Assembly: GCA_947165505.1 (NCBI GenBank)
Contig: CAMVAT010000008.1
Span: 1-64,000 of the forward strand
Direction: 5' to 3'
DNA: 64,000 nucleotides
Source: an uncultured Prevotellaceae bacterium
Lineage (GTDB): Bacteria > Bacteroidota > Bacteroidia > Bacteroidales > Bacteroidaceae
Each line of letters begins with the position of its first letter. The first letter of the stretch is position 1. This document shows positions 33,961 through 43,617 of this stretch, piece after piece. A program made the position numbers and the translations under genes. The notes under the pieces were generated by a model. The model had not been told where the DNA came from. It saw only the letters and a list, made by a program, of their open reading frames with translations, and made no database searches.

Positions 33961-34956
33961 TCAAAGAAACTTTTCTGTCATTTTTTTATAAAATGCCTGT
34001 TGTTCGGCCTCGGTAGCTGCGACAACACCTTGTAACTGCGATTGAAGTGATAGCAACTCGCGGGTGAGATGATAACCCTGCTGCTGTCGCGTAGTGATGA
34101 CTTTTTGCAATTCATAGGCTGCCTTCGTATTGTCGCGGCCAAGCAGTAATTGCGCCAAAGCCAAACGGTAACCCTGACGGAACTGCTCCTGACGCTGGTT
34201 TTGAATGGCGCGGCAATAGAGAGCGGCTTTCTTGCCGGGGTCGTCTGTCAGTTGTGCCAGTTCGGCATAGAGAAAACTGTCACGGTGACGGGTGAGCAAC
34301 TGCTGATAGATGTCAATGGCTTTCTCTTTCTCGCCCATGATGCGATACACCACAGCCATGTAGCGCTGGTTGTTCTTATTGCGCGGACTGCGGCGCATGG
34401 CTTCCTCGAGCAGTGGCATCACCTTCAGCGCGTGGTCGGCGTCGGGGTGCTCTTGTATCTCGTGGAAACAACGTGTGAGTATTCTCTGTGCTGTCGAGGG
34501 CAACAGGTGGGGCTGGTCGTGGGTGCCTTCCTTGGGGGTTGACATGCTGCCCTGCCAGTCGGCGGCTGTCAGGTTCTCCACACCGTAGCGCCCGATGAAG
34601 TCGAGCATGCTGAAGTCGGGAGCGTCGCCGGTCTGGCCAACTGTCGCCGGGGTGGCTGCCGCCCAGCCTGTGTCGGTGGCGTCGCTCAGTCGTAGCGCTC
34701 CGTGCAGGATGGCCTGGTGGGCCTTGCCGTCGGTGTCGTCGATGCGGGGCAGCACGCGCTGCAGGGCCTCGAATATCTTGATAGCCTCGTCAGTGCGCTT
34801 CTCACCGATGCGTTTCTTCAGGATGTCGCTGGCTGTCCAAAACATGCACAGTGTGGTGTATTTGCCTTGGTGGGCGGCATACATCGGACGTATGGCAGCA
34901 TACGCCTCTTCTATCTTCCCTTGCTTGCGCAGGTCAAACACTTCTTTGACGGTCAT
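33961..34956 (-). CDS. tetratricopeptide-repeat protein
   Basis: A 331-aa soluble, helix-rich protein without signal peptide. TPR-like pairs are visible (KQGKIEEAYAAIRPMYAAH near the start; NNQRYMAVVYRIMGEKEKAIDIYQQLL, SFLYAELAQLTDDPGKKAALYCRAI around 205-260). It is probably a cytoplasmic protein-interaction scaffold. It lies directly upstream of folC on the same strand, with no other hint of pathway. Confidence 0.75.
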   Translation of the reverse strand: MTVKEVFDLRKQGKIEEAYAAIRPMYAAHQGKYTTLCMFWTASDILKKRIGEKRTDEAIKIFEALQRVLPRIDDTDGKAHQAILHGALRLSDATDTGWAAATPATVGQTGDAPDFSMLDFIGRYGVENLTAADWQGSMSTPKEGTHDQPHLLPSTAQRILTRCFHEIQEHPDADHALKVMPLLEEAMRRSPRNKNNQRYMAVVYRIMGEKEKAIDIYQQLLTRHRDSFLYAELAQLTDDPGKKAALYCRAIQNQRQEQFRQGYRLALAQLLLGRDNTKAAYELQKVITTRQQQGYHLTRELLSLQSQLQGVVAATEAEQQAFYKKMTEKFL

Positions 34957-34989
34957 AGATGATATAGGTTGTAGGTGTGATGATGCGGG

Positions 34990-35029
34990 TGGTGTCTATG
35001 GGGTGGGGCGGTGTCTATGGGGTGGGGCG
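34990..35029. repeat. 19-bp tandem duplication at the folC 3' end
   Basis: Two copies of a GTGTCTATGGGGTGGGGCG unit overlap the end of folC. The first copy on the coding strand contributes the last codons (HRPTP) and the TAG stop. Confidence 0.85.
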
Positions 35030-36340
35030 GTGACAGGAGGCCAGCAGGTCGGCCACCACATAGCTGCTGCCCCCCACGAAGATGAAGTCGGCGGGGGCGG
35101 CATCAGCCAAAGCCGCCTGATAGGCGTCGGCTACGGTGGTGAATGTGCGTCCGTGCAGCCCATGCGCTTCGGCTTTCTCTGCCACTTTCCCAACAGGGAT
35201 GGCGCGGTGCGTGCTGGCTTGTGTGAAGTAGTAAGCAGCGGTGTTGGGCAACATACCCAGCACGGTGTCGATATCTTTGTCATCGACCATGCCGAACACG
35301 ATGCGCAGTGTGTCGCACGACTGGCGTCGCAACTGCCGGCTCAGGTACTCCCAGCCGCCCACGTTGTGGCCTGTGTCGCACACCACCGTGGGATGCTCCT
35401 GCAGACGTTGCCAGCGGCCTGTCAGACCTGTCAGTTCGCACACCCGGGCAAATCCCTCGCGTATCTCGTCAAAGCCGCTGATCCACCCGGCCTGACGCAG
35501 ATATTCGCAGGCCCACAGGATGGTGTTGGCATTCTTTTCCTGATAGTCGCCGTGCAGCTCGTGCTCCAAACGGTTCTCGCCGAAGCGGCGGCCGTGCTCC
35601 ACGCGCAGGTTCACCAGATAGGCAGGGTGGGGGGAGTCGCAGCCGAGGTTGCCCACCACGATGCGGTCGTCTTCGGCGAAGATGATGGGGGCTTGACGCT
35701 CAAAGGCGGTGCGGGCAAACACGGGTCGTGTGGCCGCCACGGTCTCGCCTACTACCACGGGCACCCCCGGCTTGATGATGCCGGCTTTCTCGGTGGCTAT
35801 CTGTGCCAGGGTGCTGCCCAGAAACTGGGTGTGGTCCATTGAGATGTTGGTGATGACCGACAGTATCGGGGTGATGATGTTGGTGCTGTCCAACCGGCCG
35901 CCCAGACCCACCTCGATCACGGCGATATCTACTTTTTGCTTCTTGAAATACCAAAAAGCCATGCAGGTGGTCAATTCAAAAAACGACGGATGGAGGGGCT
36001 CGAAAAAGTGTCGGTACTCTTCTACGAAGTCTATCACTTCCTGCTCGCTGATCATCTCGCCGTTCACGCGGATGCGCTCACGGAAATCAACCAGGTGAGG
36101 CGATGTGAACAGTCCCACGCGGTGGCCGGCGGCTTGCAGGATGGCCGCCAACGTATGCGACACGCTCCCCTTGCCGTTGGTGCCTGCCACATGGATGGTT
36201 TTAAACGCTTGATGCGGACACCCTAAATGGTGGTCTAAGGCCAGCGTGGTGTCAAGCCCGGGCTTATAAGCAGAAGCACCCACCTTTTCAAAGACGGGTG
36301 CACTCTTAAACAGATATTCGGTCGTTTCTTGGTAGGTCAT
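35015..36340 (-). CDS. folC: folylpolyglutamate synthase / dihydrofolate synthase
   Basis: A 441-aa Mur-ligase-fold enzyme that adds glutamate to dihydropteroate and then to folates. Diagnostic features: HVAGTNGKGSVSHTLAAILQAAG (P-loop), GLFTSPHLVDFRERI, EVGLGGRLDSTNI, and a C-terminal DTGHNVGGWEYL ligase segment. The C-terminal HRPTP derives from a 19-bp tandem duplication. Together with fhs it gives two folate genes in the window, in separate transcription units. Confidence 0.95.
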   Translation of the reverse strand: MTYQETTEYLFKSAPVFEKVGASAYKPGLDTTLALDHHLGCPHQAFKTIHVAGTNGKGSVSHTLAAILQAAGHRVGLFTSPHLVDFRERIRVNGEMISEQEVIDFVEEYRHFFEPLHPSFFELTTCMAFWYFKKQKVDIAVIEVGLGGRLDSTNIITPILSVITNISMDHTQFLGSTLAQIATEKAGIIKPGVPVVVGETVAATRPVFARTAFERQAPIIFAEDDRIVVGNLGCDSPHPAYLVNLRVEHGRRFGENRLEHELHGDYQEKNANTILWACEYLRQAGWISGFDEIREGFARVCELTGLTGRWQRLQEHPTVVCDTGHNVGGWEYLSRQLRRQSCDTLRIVFGMVDDKDIDTVLGMLPNTAAYYFTQASTHRAIPVGKVAEKAEAHGLHGRTFTTVADAYQAALADAAPADFIFVGGSSYVVADLLASCHRPTP

Positions 36341-36578
36341 GGTTCTTTTGTTGAGTGTTTAAGCCCCCCTCTTATCCCCCGAGGGGGAAGATCTGTCACC
36401 TTTGTAAACAAAGCCCCCTAAGCATATCTCCTGCCACCTGCTCCTGATTTGTTGAGTGTTTAGTGTTTAGTGTTTAGTGTTCGTGGCATATCATAAAGTT
36501 CAAAATTCAAAGTGAAAACTACCGCCCCCGAAACTATCCACTCCCCTCCCTACAAGGGAGGGGCCGGGGGTGGGTCTT
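36341..36578. repeat. repeat-rich gap between dnaJ and folC
   Basis: Contains a CCCCCGAGGGGG palindrome (36363-36391), TGTTTAGTGTTTAG 7-bp units (about 36452-36484) and a GC-rich CCCTCCCTACAAGGGAGGG palindrome (36541-36575) that begins 4 nt after the dnaJ stop codon. No gene seen. Confidence 0.85.
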
Positions 36579-37736
36579 CTAACTAAAATAGTTCTTGAAT
36601 TTCTGGAAGATGGTCTTCTTCGTATGTTGGTCGCCTTGGAAATTGTCGCTGTCTCGCAACTTCTCGAGCGTCTCTTTCTCGCTCCGGCTCAGTGTCTTGG
36701 GCACATACACGCTCACGTTGACCACCAAGTCGCCCATGCCGCTGCCATAACCTTGCACGGCGGGCAGACCCTTGCCGCGCAGGCGGAGCGTCTTGCCGGG
36801 TTGTGTACCCGGCTCGATCTTGATTTTCAGTTTCGTGCCTTCGATCGTGGGGATGCGCACATCGCCGCCCAGCGCGGCTGTGGGGAAGTCGAGCAAGAGG
36901 TTGTATATCAAATCCTGACCGTCGCGCACGAAGGTGTCGTTGTCTTCCTCTTCGATAAACACTTGTATGTCGCCCGGCACTCCGTTGTGCCGACCGGCGT
37001 TGCCCTTGCCGCTGACGGTGAACACCATGCCGTCGCCCACACCCTTGGGGATGTTGATCTCTACCACTTCTTCACCTTTCACCACGCCTGTGCCGCCGCA
37101 ATTCGTACACTTGTTTTTGATGACGGTGCCTTCGCCGCCGCAGGTGCGACAGGGCGACTGCGTCTGCATCATGCCAAACATGGTCTGCTTGGTGCGTATC
37201 TCCATGCCGCTGCCATGACAGGTGGGACAGGTCTCCACGCCGCTGCCATTCTCGGCACCGCTGCCTTGGCAGTGCGGACAGGTGATGTCTTTCTTCACCT
37301 TGAATTTCTTCGTCACGCCCTCGGCCACGTCTTGCAGCGACAGACGTACCTTCAGCCTGAGGTCGCTGCCGTGATGGCGAGCCGCCTGACGACTGCCGCC
37401 ACCGCCAAAACCGCCGAATCCGCTGAATCCGCCACCGCCGAATACGCTGCCAAACATCGAGAAGATGTCGTCCATGGAGAATCCGCCGCCACCGCTGAAA
37501 CCGCCCATGCCTTGCAGACCCTCAAAGCCAAACTGGTCGTATTGCTGGCGTTTCTGCGGGTCGTGGAGCACATCGTAGGCCTCGGCCGCTTCCTTGAACT
37601 TCTCTTCGGCGTTTTTGTCGCCGGGGTTGCGGTCGGGGTGGTATTTGATGGCTATCTTGCGATAGGCTTTCTTAATCTCGTCTTCCGAGGCGTTCTTATC
37701 TACTCCTAATACCTCGTAATAGTCACGTTTTGCCAC
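36579..37736 (-). CDS. dnaJ: chaperone protein DnaJ
   Basis: Hsp40 co-chaperone that delivers unfolded proteins to DnaK and stimulates its ATPase. The 385-aa product has the J domain with the HPD motif ([10 protein letters not shown], about residue 33), a Gly/Phe-rich linker, four zinc-binding CxxCxGxG motifs ([32 protein letters not shown]) and the C-terminal substrate domain. It is encoded downstream of grpE on the same strand; dnaK is not in the window. Confidence 0.98.
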   Translation of the reverse strand: MAKRDYYEVLGVDKNASEDEIKKAYRKIAIKYHPDRNPGDKNAEEKFKEAAEAYDVLHDPQKRQQYDQFGFEGLQGMGGFSGGGGFSMDDIFSMFGSVFGGGGFSGFGGFGGGGSRQAARHHGSDLRLKVRLSLQDVAEGVTKKFKVKKDITCPHCQGSGAENGSGVETCPTCHGSGMEIRTKQTMFGMMQTQSPCRTCGGEGTVIKNKCTNCGGTGVVKGEEVVEINIPKGVGDGMVFTVSGKGNAGRHNGVPGDIQVFIEEEDNDTFVRDGQDLIYNLLLDFPTAALGGDVRIPTIEGTKLKIKIEPGTQPGKTLRLRGKGLPAVQGYGSGMGDLVVNVSVYVPKTLSRSEKETLEKLRDSDNFQGDQHTKKTIFQKFKNYFS

Positions 37737-37765
37737 TTCTTAGCTTTTTTAAAATCATTCCTCCC

Positions 37766-37800
37766 CTCTCAAATCTCAAACCTCAAATCTCAAACCTCCA
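37766..37800. repeat. 8-bp tandem repeat (GAGGTTTGAGATT) between grpE and dnaJ
   Basis: Read on the minus strand, the repeat starts 2 nt after the grpE TAA stop. Same family as 22697-22758. Confidence 0.88.
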
Positions 37801-38406
37801 TTATTGTCCTACTGCCACTTTGGCATACCTGATCACCTTGTCGTTGAGGGTGTAGCCTTTTTCGGTGCAGTCTATCACTTTGCCTTTATTGTCGTCGCCC
37901 ATACCGGGTACCATCGCAATGGCTTCGTGATAGTTGACGTCGAAATCCTTGCCGGTGGTCTCTATGGCTTTCACGCCCAGACCTTCCAGCGCCTTGATAA
38001 ACTTCTTGTATATCAGTTCCATCCCCTCTTTCAGGGCTTTGGCATCGTCGGTCTTCTCGGCATTGGCCAGTGCTCGCTCCATATCGTCGATGACGGGCAG
38101 TACGGCCACCACCGACTTCTCCGAACCGTTGAGCAACAGCTCAGCCTTCTCCTTGATGGTGCGTTTGCGGAAATTCTCAAACTCAGCGCATTTATACAGG
38201 TATTTCTTTTCCCATTCAGCTGCCTCTTTCTGGGCTTTTGCCAATGGGTCTTTTGTCTCGGCCTCGGCCTCTTTTTTCTCGGCTGTGTCTAATTCTACTT
38301 CAAGCGCTTCGCCCTCGGTGTCAGCCGTCTGTTGCTGCTCCTCGGCCTGCGACTCGTTGGCCGCGCCGTTTTCCTCTTTTATGTCTTTCTTTTCTTCTTC
38401 TTTCAT
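37801..38406 (-). CDS. grpE: nucleotide exchange factor GrpE
   Basis: GrpE releases ADP from DnaK. The 201-aa protein has an acidic, Glu/Gln-rich N-terminus (to about residue 60), a long coiled-coil (AQKEAAEWEKKYLYKCAEFENFRKRTIKE) and the C-terminal beta domain (AIAMVPGMGDDNKGKVIDCTEKGYTLNDKVIRYAKV). It forms an operon with dnaJ. Confidence 0.96.
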   Translation of the reverse strand: MKEEEKKDIKEENGAANESQAEEQQQTADTEGEALEVELDTAEKKEAEAETKDPLAKAQKEAAEWEKKYLYKCAEFENFRKRTIKEKAELLLNGSEKSVVAVLPVIDDMERALANAEKTDDAKALKEGMELIYKKFIKALEGLGVKAIETTGKDFDVNYHEAIAMVPGMGDDNKGKVIDCTEKGYTLNDKVIRYAKVAVGQ

Positions 38407-38454
38407 GATGTCGTGTTTTTAGTATTTGCCTCGTATCCAGCAAAAACCTTGCCA

Positions 38455-40145
<1,691 letters not shown>

Positions 40146-40274
40146 GGCAAAAAAAACGAGAAAATCTAATTGCTATGATAAAAAAAGGAAAACGGCCCCG
40201 AAAAGTTGACCGATGTCGTTTTTTGTGGTCTCTGTGCCCGCCCGCACGTCATAGAATGGAATTGGGGCCTTTTG

Positions 40275-40303
40275 GTCGAAACACGTGGGCCGTTTCGTCG
40301 AAA
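40275..40303. promoter_or_regulatory. direct repeat GTCGAAA with 22-bp spacing, candidate LytTR operator
   Basis: GTCGAAA at 40275-40281 and 40297-40303 are 22 bp apart, the two-turn spacing bound by LytTR dimers. The second half-site ends 4 nt before the TTTG of the promoter at 40308, a classic activator position. A LytS/LytTR pair is encoded 500 bp downstream. Confidence 0.6.
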
Positions 40304-40307
40304 GTGA

Positions 40308-40339
40308 TTTGCGGCGGGGGCAAAATGCCACTACCTTTG
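40308..40339 (+). promoter_or_regulatory. promoter of the 40386 gene
   Basis: TTTG (40308-40311), a 20-nt spacer and TACCTTTG (40332-40339) give a full Bacteroidota promoter. Confidence 0.75.
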
Positions 40340-40385
40340 CACCAGTAAAACTAACAAATGTGTAACTCTTAAAAATTAAAACGAA

Positions 40386-40772
40386 ATGAAAAATTTAGTA
40401 ATCGCTATCGCTATGATGTTCGCTATGACTCTTACTGTCAATGCTCAGTCTTTGGACAATCAACCCCAGTCGCAAACCATTCAGTCGCAACAGTCTTTCG
40501 ACAACATCGCAGAAATGCTGGAACTGTCATCCGATCAGTGGCAACCCGTGAAGACGGCCTTCCAACAGTTCAGCATCGCTATGGAGACCTTGACGAAGAT
40601 GGAGCCGGGCGTGAAGATGCAACAGGCATGGGACAAGATTAGAACGGGACACTTCCATCAGATGCAACGTCTCCTCACCGACAAACAGTTGAAGAAATAC
40701 CAAGAGATGTTTGAACTGACTGTCGCTAACCGCGCTGCTAAATATATTCCCCAAACGGTTGATGCGAAGTAA
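40386..40772 (+). CDS. small exported helical protein of unknown function
   Basis: A 128-aa product with a clear signal peptide (MKNLVIAIAMMFAMTLTVNAQS). The mature part is a Gln-rich spacer and an all-helical domain (IAEMLELSSDQWQPVKTAFQQF, MQRLLTDKQLKKYQEMFELT). The L-S-x-x-Q and LTDKQLKKYxEM patterns recall periplasmic Spy/CpxP-like stress proteins, but LTxxQ motifs are not clear enough to call it one. It has a strong promoter, a candidate LytTR operator and its own terminator, and lies upstream of a LytS/LytTR pair that may control it. Confidence 0.8.
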   Translation: MKNLVIAIAMMFAMTLTVNAQSLDNQPQSQTIQSQQSFDNIAEMLELSSDQWQPVKTAFQQFSIAMETLTKMEPGVKMQQAWDKIRTGHFHQMQRLLTDKQLKKYQEMFELTVANRAAKYIPQTVDAK

Positions 40773-40797
40773 CACACATACATCGTATTCTTAGGTC

Positions 40798-40835
40798 CTC
40801 CCCCGCAGACTTTTGTTGGAGCGGGGGAGATTTTC
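40798..40835 (+). terminator. Rho-independent-type terminator
   Basis: CTCCCCCGC and GCGGGGGAG form a perfect 9-bp stem followed by ATTTT, 26 nt after the stop of the 40386 gene, separating it from the kinase gene. Confidence 0.85.
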
Positions 40836-40868
40836 TGAAAAAAAGTAGCATAATAAAAAAAATAATTG

Positions 40869-40876
40869 TACATTTG
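40869..40876 (+). promoter_or_regulatory. -7 element (TACATTTG) only 7 nt before the kinase ATG
   Basis: TACATTTGCACC ends 7 nt before the ATG at 40884, so transcripts starting at the normal distance would have almost no leader. Confidence 0.55.
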
Positions 40877-40883
40877 CACCACC

Positions 40884-41897
40884 ATGAAAGTGTCGAAGAA
40901 AAAAGTATTAGCATTGGTCATGCAGTTGGGCGTCTTTGCCTTCTTGCTGGGTCTGCCATTGTTGTTGGCATACGTCGGCGGAGCGGCGGTGCCCGCCGAT
41001 ACCATCCTGTATATCACCCTCTGGTGGTTCGGCCCCATGATGGTGGCCTATATGGTCAATTATTATCTGCTGGTGCCCCAACTGTTCTATAAACATCATC
41101 GGTGGTGGTATGTCGTCGCCAATGTGTTGCTCATTGGACTCTTTAACAATAGCATCTTCTGGTTCAATGCGGAGTATCTGCCCGAGATGGCAAGGCCGGG
41201 GTATTATTCATACGCCATCGTGCCCATCGTCTTGCATATCTTCACCGCACTCGGCGCCCTCGGCATCAGACATCTCTCGAGAATGCACGAGGTGGAACTG
41301 CAAATCAAGGAACAGCAACAGAAAAACACCGCTGCTGAACTGGCGTGGCTGAAAAACCAACTCAACCCGCATTTCCTCTTCAACACACTCAACAATATCT
41401 CCAGCCTCACGCAGATTGATGCCGACCAGGCGCAGGAGAGCATCGCCCAACTGAGCGACTTGCTCCGCTATGCGATGTACGAGACGGATAAACCTCTCGT
41501 TCCCCTGGCGGGCGAGGTGGAGTTCATGAACAATTACATTGAACTGATGCGGTTGCGGTGTGGAGCCAATACGCAGGTGGAGGTGCAGCTCAGACCCGCA
41601 CAGGGCGTCATGGTGCCGCCGCTGCTCTTCATCTCGCTCATCGAAAATGCTTTCAAACATGGTGTCAGCAGCAACCTGCCGTCAGCCATCCGCATCCGCC
41701 TGGAGGTAGCCGACGGGGTGCTCACCTTTGTCTGCGACAATACCAACCACCCCAAAGACGACAAAGACCGCAGCGGATCGGGCATCGGACTGGAGAACAC
41801 GCGCCGCCGACTGCAACTGCTCTATCCCGACCGCCATGAGTGGCAGCAGACGCTCAGCGACGGCATATACCACATTCAAATCACTATCCGACTATGA
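40884..41897 (+). CDS. LytS-type sensor histidine kinase
   Basis: A 337-aa membrane kinase. Four hydrophobic segments fill the first 140 residues (VLALVMQLGVFAFLLGLPLLLAYV and others), with no large extracellular domain. Then comes a coiled stretch (EVELQIKEQQQKNTAAELAWLKNQLNPHFLFNTLNNISSL) holding the phospho-His of the NPHFLFN box. The ATP-binding part has LIENAFKHGV (N box) and SGIGLENTRRRL. The ATG at 40884 is used because the ORF-track start lies inside the promoter. The stop overlaps the start of the response regulator (ATGA), so the two are translationally coupled. Confidence 0.93.
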   Translation: MKVSKKKVLALVMQLGVFAFLLGLPLLLAYVGGAAVPADTILYITLWWFGPMMVAYMVNYYLLVPQLFYKHHRWWYVVANVLLIGLFNNSIFWFNAEYLPEMARPGYYSYAIVPIVLHIFTALGALGIRHLSRMHEVELQIKEQQQKNTAAELAWLKNQLNPHFLFNTLNNISSLTQIDADQAQESIAQLSDLLRYAMYETDKPLVPLAGEVEFMNNYIELMRLRCGANTQVEVQLRPAQGVMVPPLLFISLIENAFKHGVSSNLPSAIRIRLEVADGVLTFVCDNTNHPKDDKDRSGSGIGLENTRRRLQLLYPDRHEWQQTLSDGIYHIQITIRL

Positions 41898-42625
41898 AAA
41901 CACTCTCTTGTGCCATCGTCGACGACGAACCGCTGGCCGTGCAACTGCTCGAGTCGTTTGTCAAACGCACGCCGCAGCTCTCGCTCGCCGCTTCCTACAC
42001 CGATTCGGTCGAGGCTGTCAGGCAACTGACGCAGTCGCCCGTCGATTTGCTGTTTCTCGATATTCAGATGCCCGATGTCAATGGCATGGAACTGGCCCAT
42101 CAACTGCCGCCCACTACGTTTATCATCTTCACCACGGCTTTCCGCGAGTTCGCTTTCGAGAGTTACGAGGTCAATACGGTCGATTTCCTGCTCAAGCCCA
42201 TCCGATACACCAAATTCCTCGCTGCCGTGGAAAAGGTGGTGCAAAGATATGAAGAGCGTACCACGGCCTCCATCCCCTCGGGGAGGGCTGAGGTGGGGGC
42301 GTCGTATATCCGCGTTGACGGCGAACTGCGCCGTGTTGACTTCTCGCAGATCCTCTATGTGTCGGGAATGAAAGACTATGTGATGTTTTATCTCGAGGGC
42401 GAGCGGCGACCGTGGATCACCCACCTCACGATGAAAGCCGTGGAGCAGATGTTGCCCGCCGACCGGTTTATGCGGGTCAATCGCTCATACATGGTGGCTC
42501 TGGACAAGATACGCTCCATCGACCGCAACCTCTGCCTCTATATCGGCGACGAGATTATACGCGTCACCGATATGTACAAGGATGCGTTCAATGAATACCT
42601 CAACCGCCTTGGACTGAAAACATAA
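41894..42625 (+). CDS. LytTR-family response regulator with repeat-derived linker
   Basis: The 243-aa protein has a receiver domain (AIVDDEPLA, phospho-Asp 56 in FLDIQMPD, Lys 101 in LLKPI) and a LytTR DNA-binding domain (about 138-240; FSQILYVSGMKDYVMFYL, FMRVNRSYMVALDKI). The linker TASIPSGRAEVGAS (about 124-137) is encoded by a copy of the GC-rich palindromic repeat (42273-42299) in frame. It is partner of the kinase upstream (4-nt overlap). The likely target site is at 40275-40303. Confidence 0.93.
   Translation: MKTLSCAIVDDEPLAVQLLESFVKRTPQLSLAASYTDSVEAVRQLTQSPVDLLFLDIQMPDVNGMELAHQLPPTTFIIFTTAFREFAFESYEVNTVDFLLKPIRYTKFLAAVEKVVQRYEERTTASIPSGRAEVGASYIRVDGELRRVDFSQILYVSGMKDYVMFYLEGERRPWITHLTMKAVEQMLPADRFMRVNRSYMVALDKIRSIDRNLCLYIGDEIIRVTDMYKDAFNEYLNRLGLKT
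42273..42299. repeat. GC-rich palindromic repeat inside the response regulator gene
   Basis: TCCCCTCGGGGAGGG followed by CTGAGGTGGGGG closely matches the intergenic element TCCCCTCGGGGAGGGTCGGG found at 43391, 55822 and 56630. It lies exactly in the interdomain linker, in frame. Confidence 0.88.
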
Positions 42626-42637
42626 GAGGAAAACTAA

Positions 42638-42715
42638 CTACTCCCCTCCCTCGGGAGGGGTTGGGGGTGGGGCTGTTTCTACTCCCCTCCCTCGGGAGGG
42701 GCCGGGGGTGGGGCT
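42638..42715. repeat. two tandem GC-rich palindromic repeats between convergent genes
   Basis: Two near-identical 38-bp copies of CTCCCCTCCCTCGGGAGGGG plus a GTTGGGGGTGGGGCT-type tail fill the gap between the response regulator and the LUD gene. They probably form bidirectional hairpins. Confidence 0.93.
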
Positions 42716-43354
42716 TTAGTACCCTAAATCCTCTCCTACCAAGATGACGATATGCCGCTTGGCGGGGTGCGAGTTGCGCAGGAAATGGATGTAATTGCAG
42801 ATGCTCTGCGGCGAGTTGCAGTTATGGCACATACCGTCTATCTGGCAAGGGGTCTGTATGTCGAAACGCGCCGCGTTGACCGGCGAGGCGGTGCTGCGCG
42901 CACGTGCCAGGGCGGCTTCGGTGGTCTGTGCCACTTTGTTCATGCCCACGATGAAGACCACTCGCTTCGGACCCCACGTGATGGCAGCCACACGGTTGCC
43001 GTTGCCGTCGATGCTCACGATGACGCCGTCTTCCGAGATGGCGTTGGCACTGGCCAGATAGAAGTCGCACTCAAAAGCCTTGCGGTAGGTGGCTATCTTG
43101 TCCTCCTCGGTGGTCACGTCGTCGCGGTCATAGACCACGTAGCGGCCTTCTTTCAACCGGCGGGTCAGACCGATGTCGCGGATCGATATCGAACCGCCCC
43201 ATGTCACGCTGCTGCCTTCGGGCATCAGGCCGAGGGCCTTCTCCACGGCTTCGGCGCTTGTCTTGCAATAATAGGCTTCAAAATGGCGGCGCTCCAGATT
43301 CTTGATCATCTTCTGGGCCAGTCGCTCGTTGCGGATTTCTAATGGTGTTGACAT
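42716..43354 (-). CDS. LUD-domain protein (lactate utilisation-like, DUF162/YkgG family)
   Basis: The 212-aa protein has the LUD fold: EAYYCKTSAEAVEKALGLMPEGSSVTWGGSISI near the start, DFYLASANAISEDGVIVSIDGNGNRVAAITWGPKRVVFIVG in the middle, and a Cys-containing C-terminus (CQIDGMCHNCNSPQSIC). LUD proteins take part in lactate oxidation or related redox chemistry. It is a stand-alone paralogue, 5 kb from the complete lutABC operon and divergent in sequence from its LutC. Role uncertain. Confidence 0.85.
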   Translation of the reverse strand: MSTPLEIRNERLAQKMIKNLERRHFEAYYCKTSAEAVEKALGLMPEGSSVTWGGSISIRDIGLTRRLKEGRYVVYDRDDVTTEEDKIATYRKAFECDFYLASANAISEDGVIVSIDGNGNRVAAITWGPKRVVFIVGMNKVAQTTEAALARARSTASPVNAARFDIQTPCQIDGMCHNCNSPQSICNYIHFLRNSHPAKRHIVILVGEDLGY

Positions 43355-43361
43355 TTTTTGT

Positions 43362-43430
43362 TGAGTGTTTAGGGTTGAGTGCTGGGTAATTACTCCCTCC
43401 CCTCGGGGAGGGTCGGGGAGGGGGCTCCTC
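43362..43430. repeat. TGTTTAGGGTTGAG units and a GC-rich palindrome
   Basis: A short GTTGAGTGTTTAG-type tract is followed by CTCCCTCCCCTCGGGGAGGG with its G-rich tail, between the LUD gene and the tRNA terminator. Confidence 0.85.
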
Positions 43431-43431
43431 T

Positions 43432-43475
43432 TAAAATCAAAAAAGAGACACCTAATAAATAAGGTATCTCTCTCT
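43432..43475 (-). terminator. terminator of the tRNA-Val gene
   Basis: On the minus strand GAGATACCT and AGGTGTCTC pair across an ATTTATT loop and are followed by TTTTTT, directly downstream of the tRNA. Confidence 0.85.
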
Positions 43476-43476
43476 G

Positions 43477-43551
43477 TAGGGACGATCGGGCTCGAACCGA
43501 TGACCTCTGCAATGTGACTGCAGCGCTCTAAACCAACTGGGCTACGCCCCT
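43477..43551 (-). tRNA. tRNA-Val (anticodon CAC)
   Basis: The 75-nt cloverleaf folds fully. The acceptor stem is AGGGGCG/CGTCCCT with one G-U pair, the anticodon stem is CTGCA/TGCAG with loop GTCACAT (U33, anticodon CAC), and the T arm is ATCGG-TTCGAGC-CCGAT. The discriminator base is A and CCA is not encoded. The D stem has one mismatch. It has its own promoter and terminator. Confidence 0.9.
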
Positions 43552-43569
43552 ATCTCTTAATTGCGAGTG

Positions 43570-43601
43570 CAAAGGTAAGGCGTTTTTTTGAATGCGCCAA
43601 A
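43570..43601 (-). promoter_or_regulatory. promoter of the tRNA-Val gene
   Basis: Minus-strand TTTG (43598-43601), a 20-nt spacer and TACCTTTG (43570-43577) form a consensus Bacteroidota promoter 18 nt before the mature tRNA. Confidence 0.8.
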
Positions 43602-43617
43602 TTTTTTAACAACTTTT

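Noticed and set aside
43477-43551. tRNA-Asp (anticodon GTC)
   Set aside because: GTC occurs in the loop, but the 5-bp stem CTGCA/TGCAG fixes the loop as GTCACAT, putting CAC at positions 34-36.
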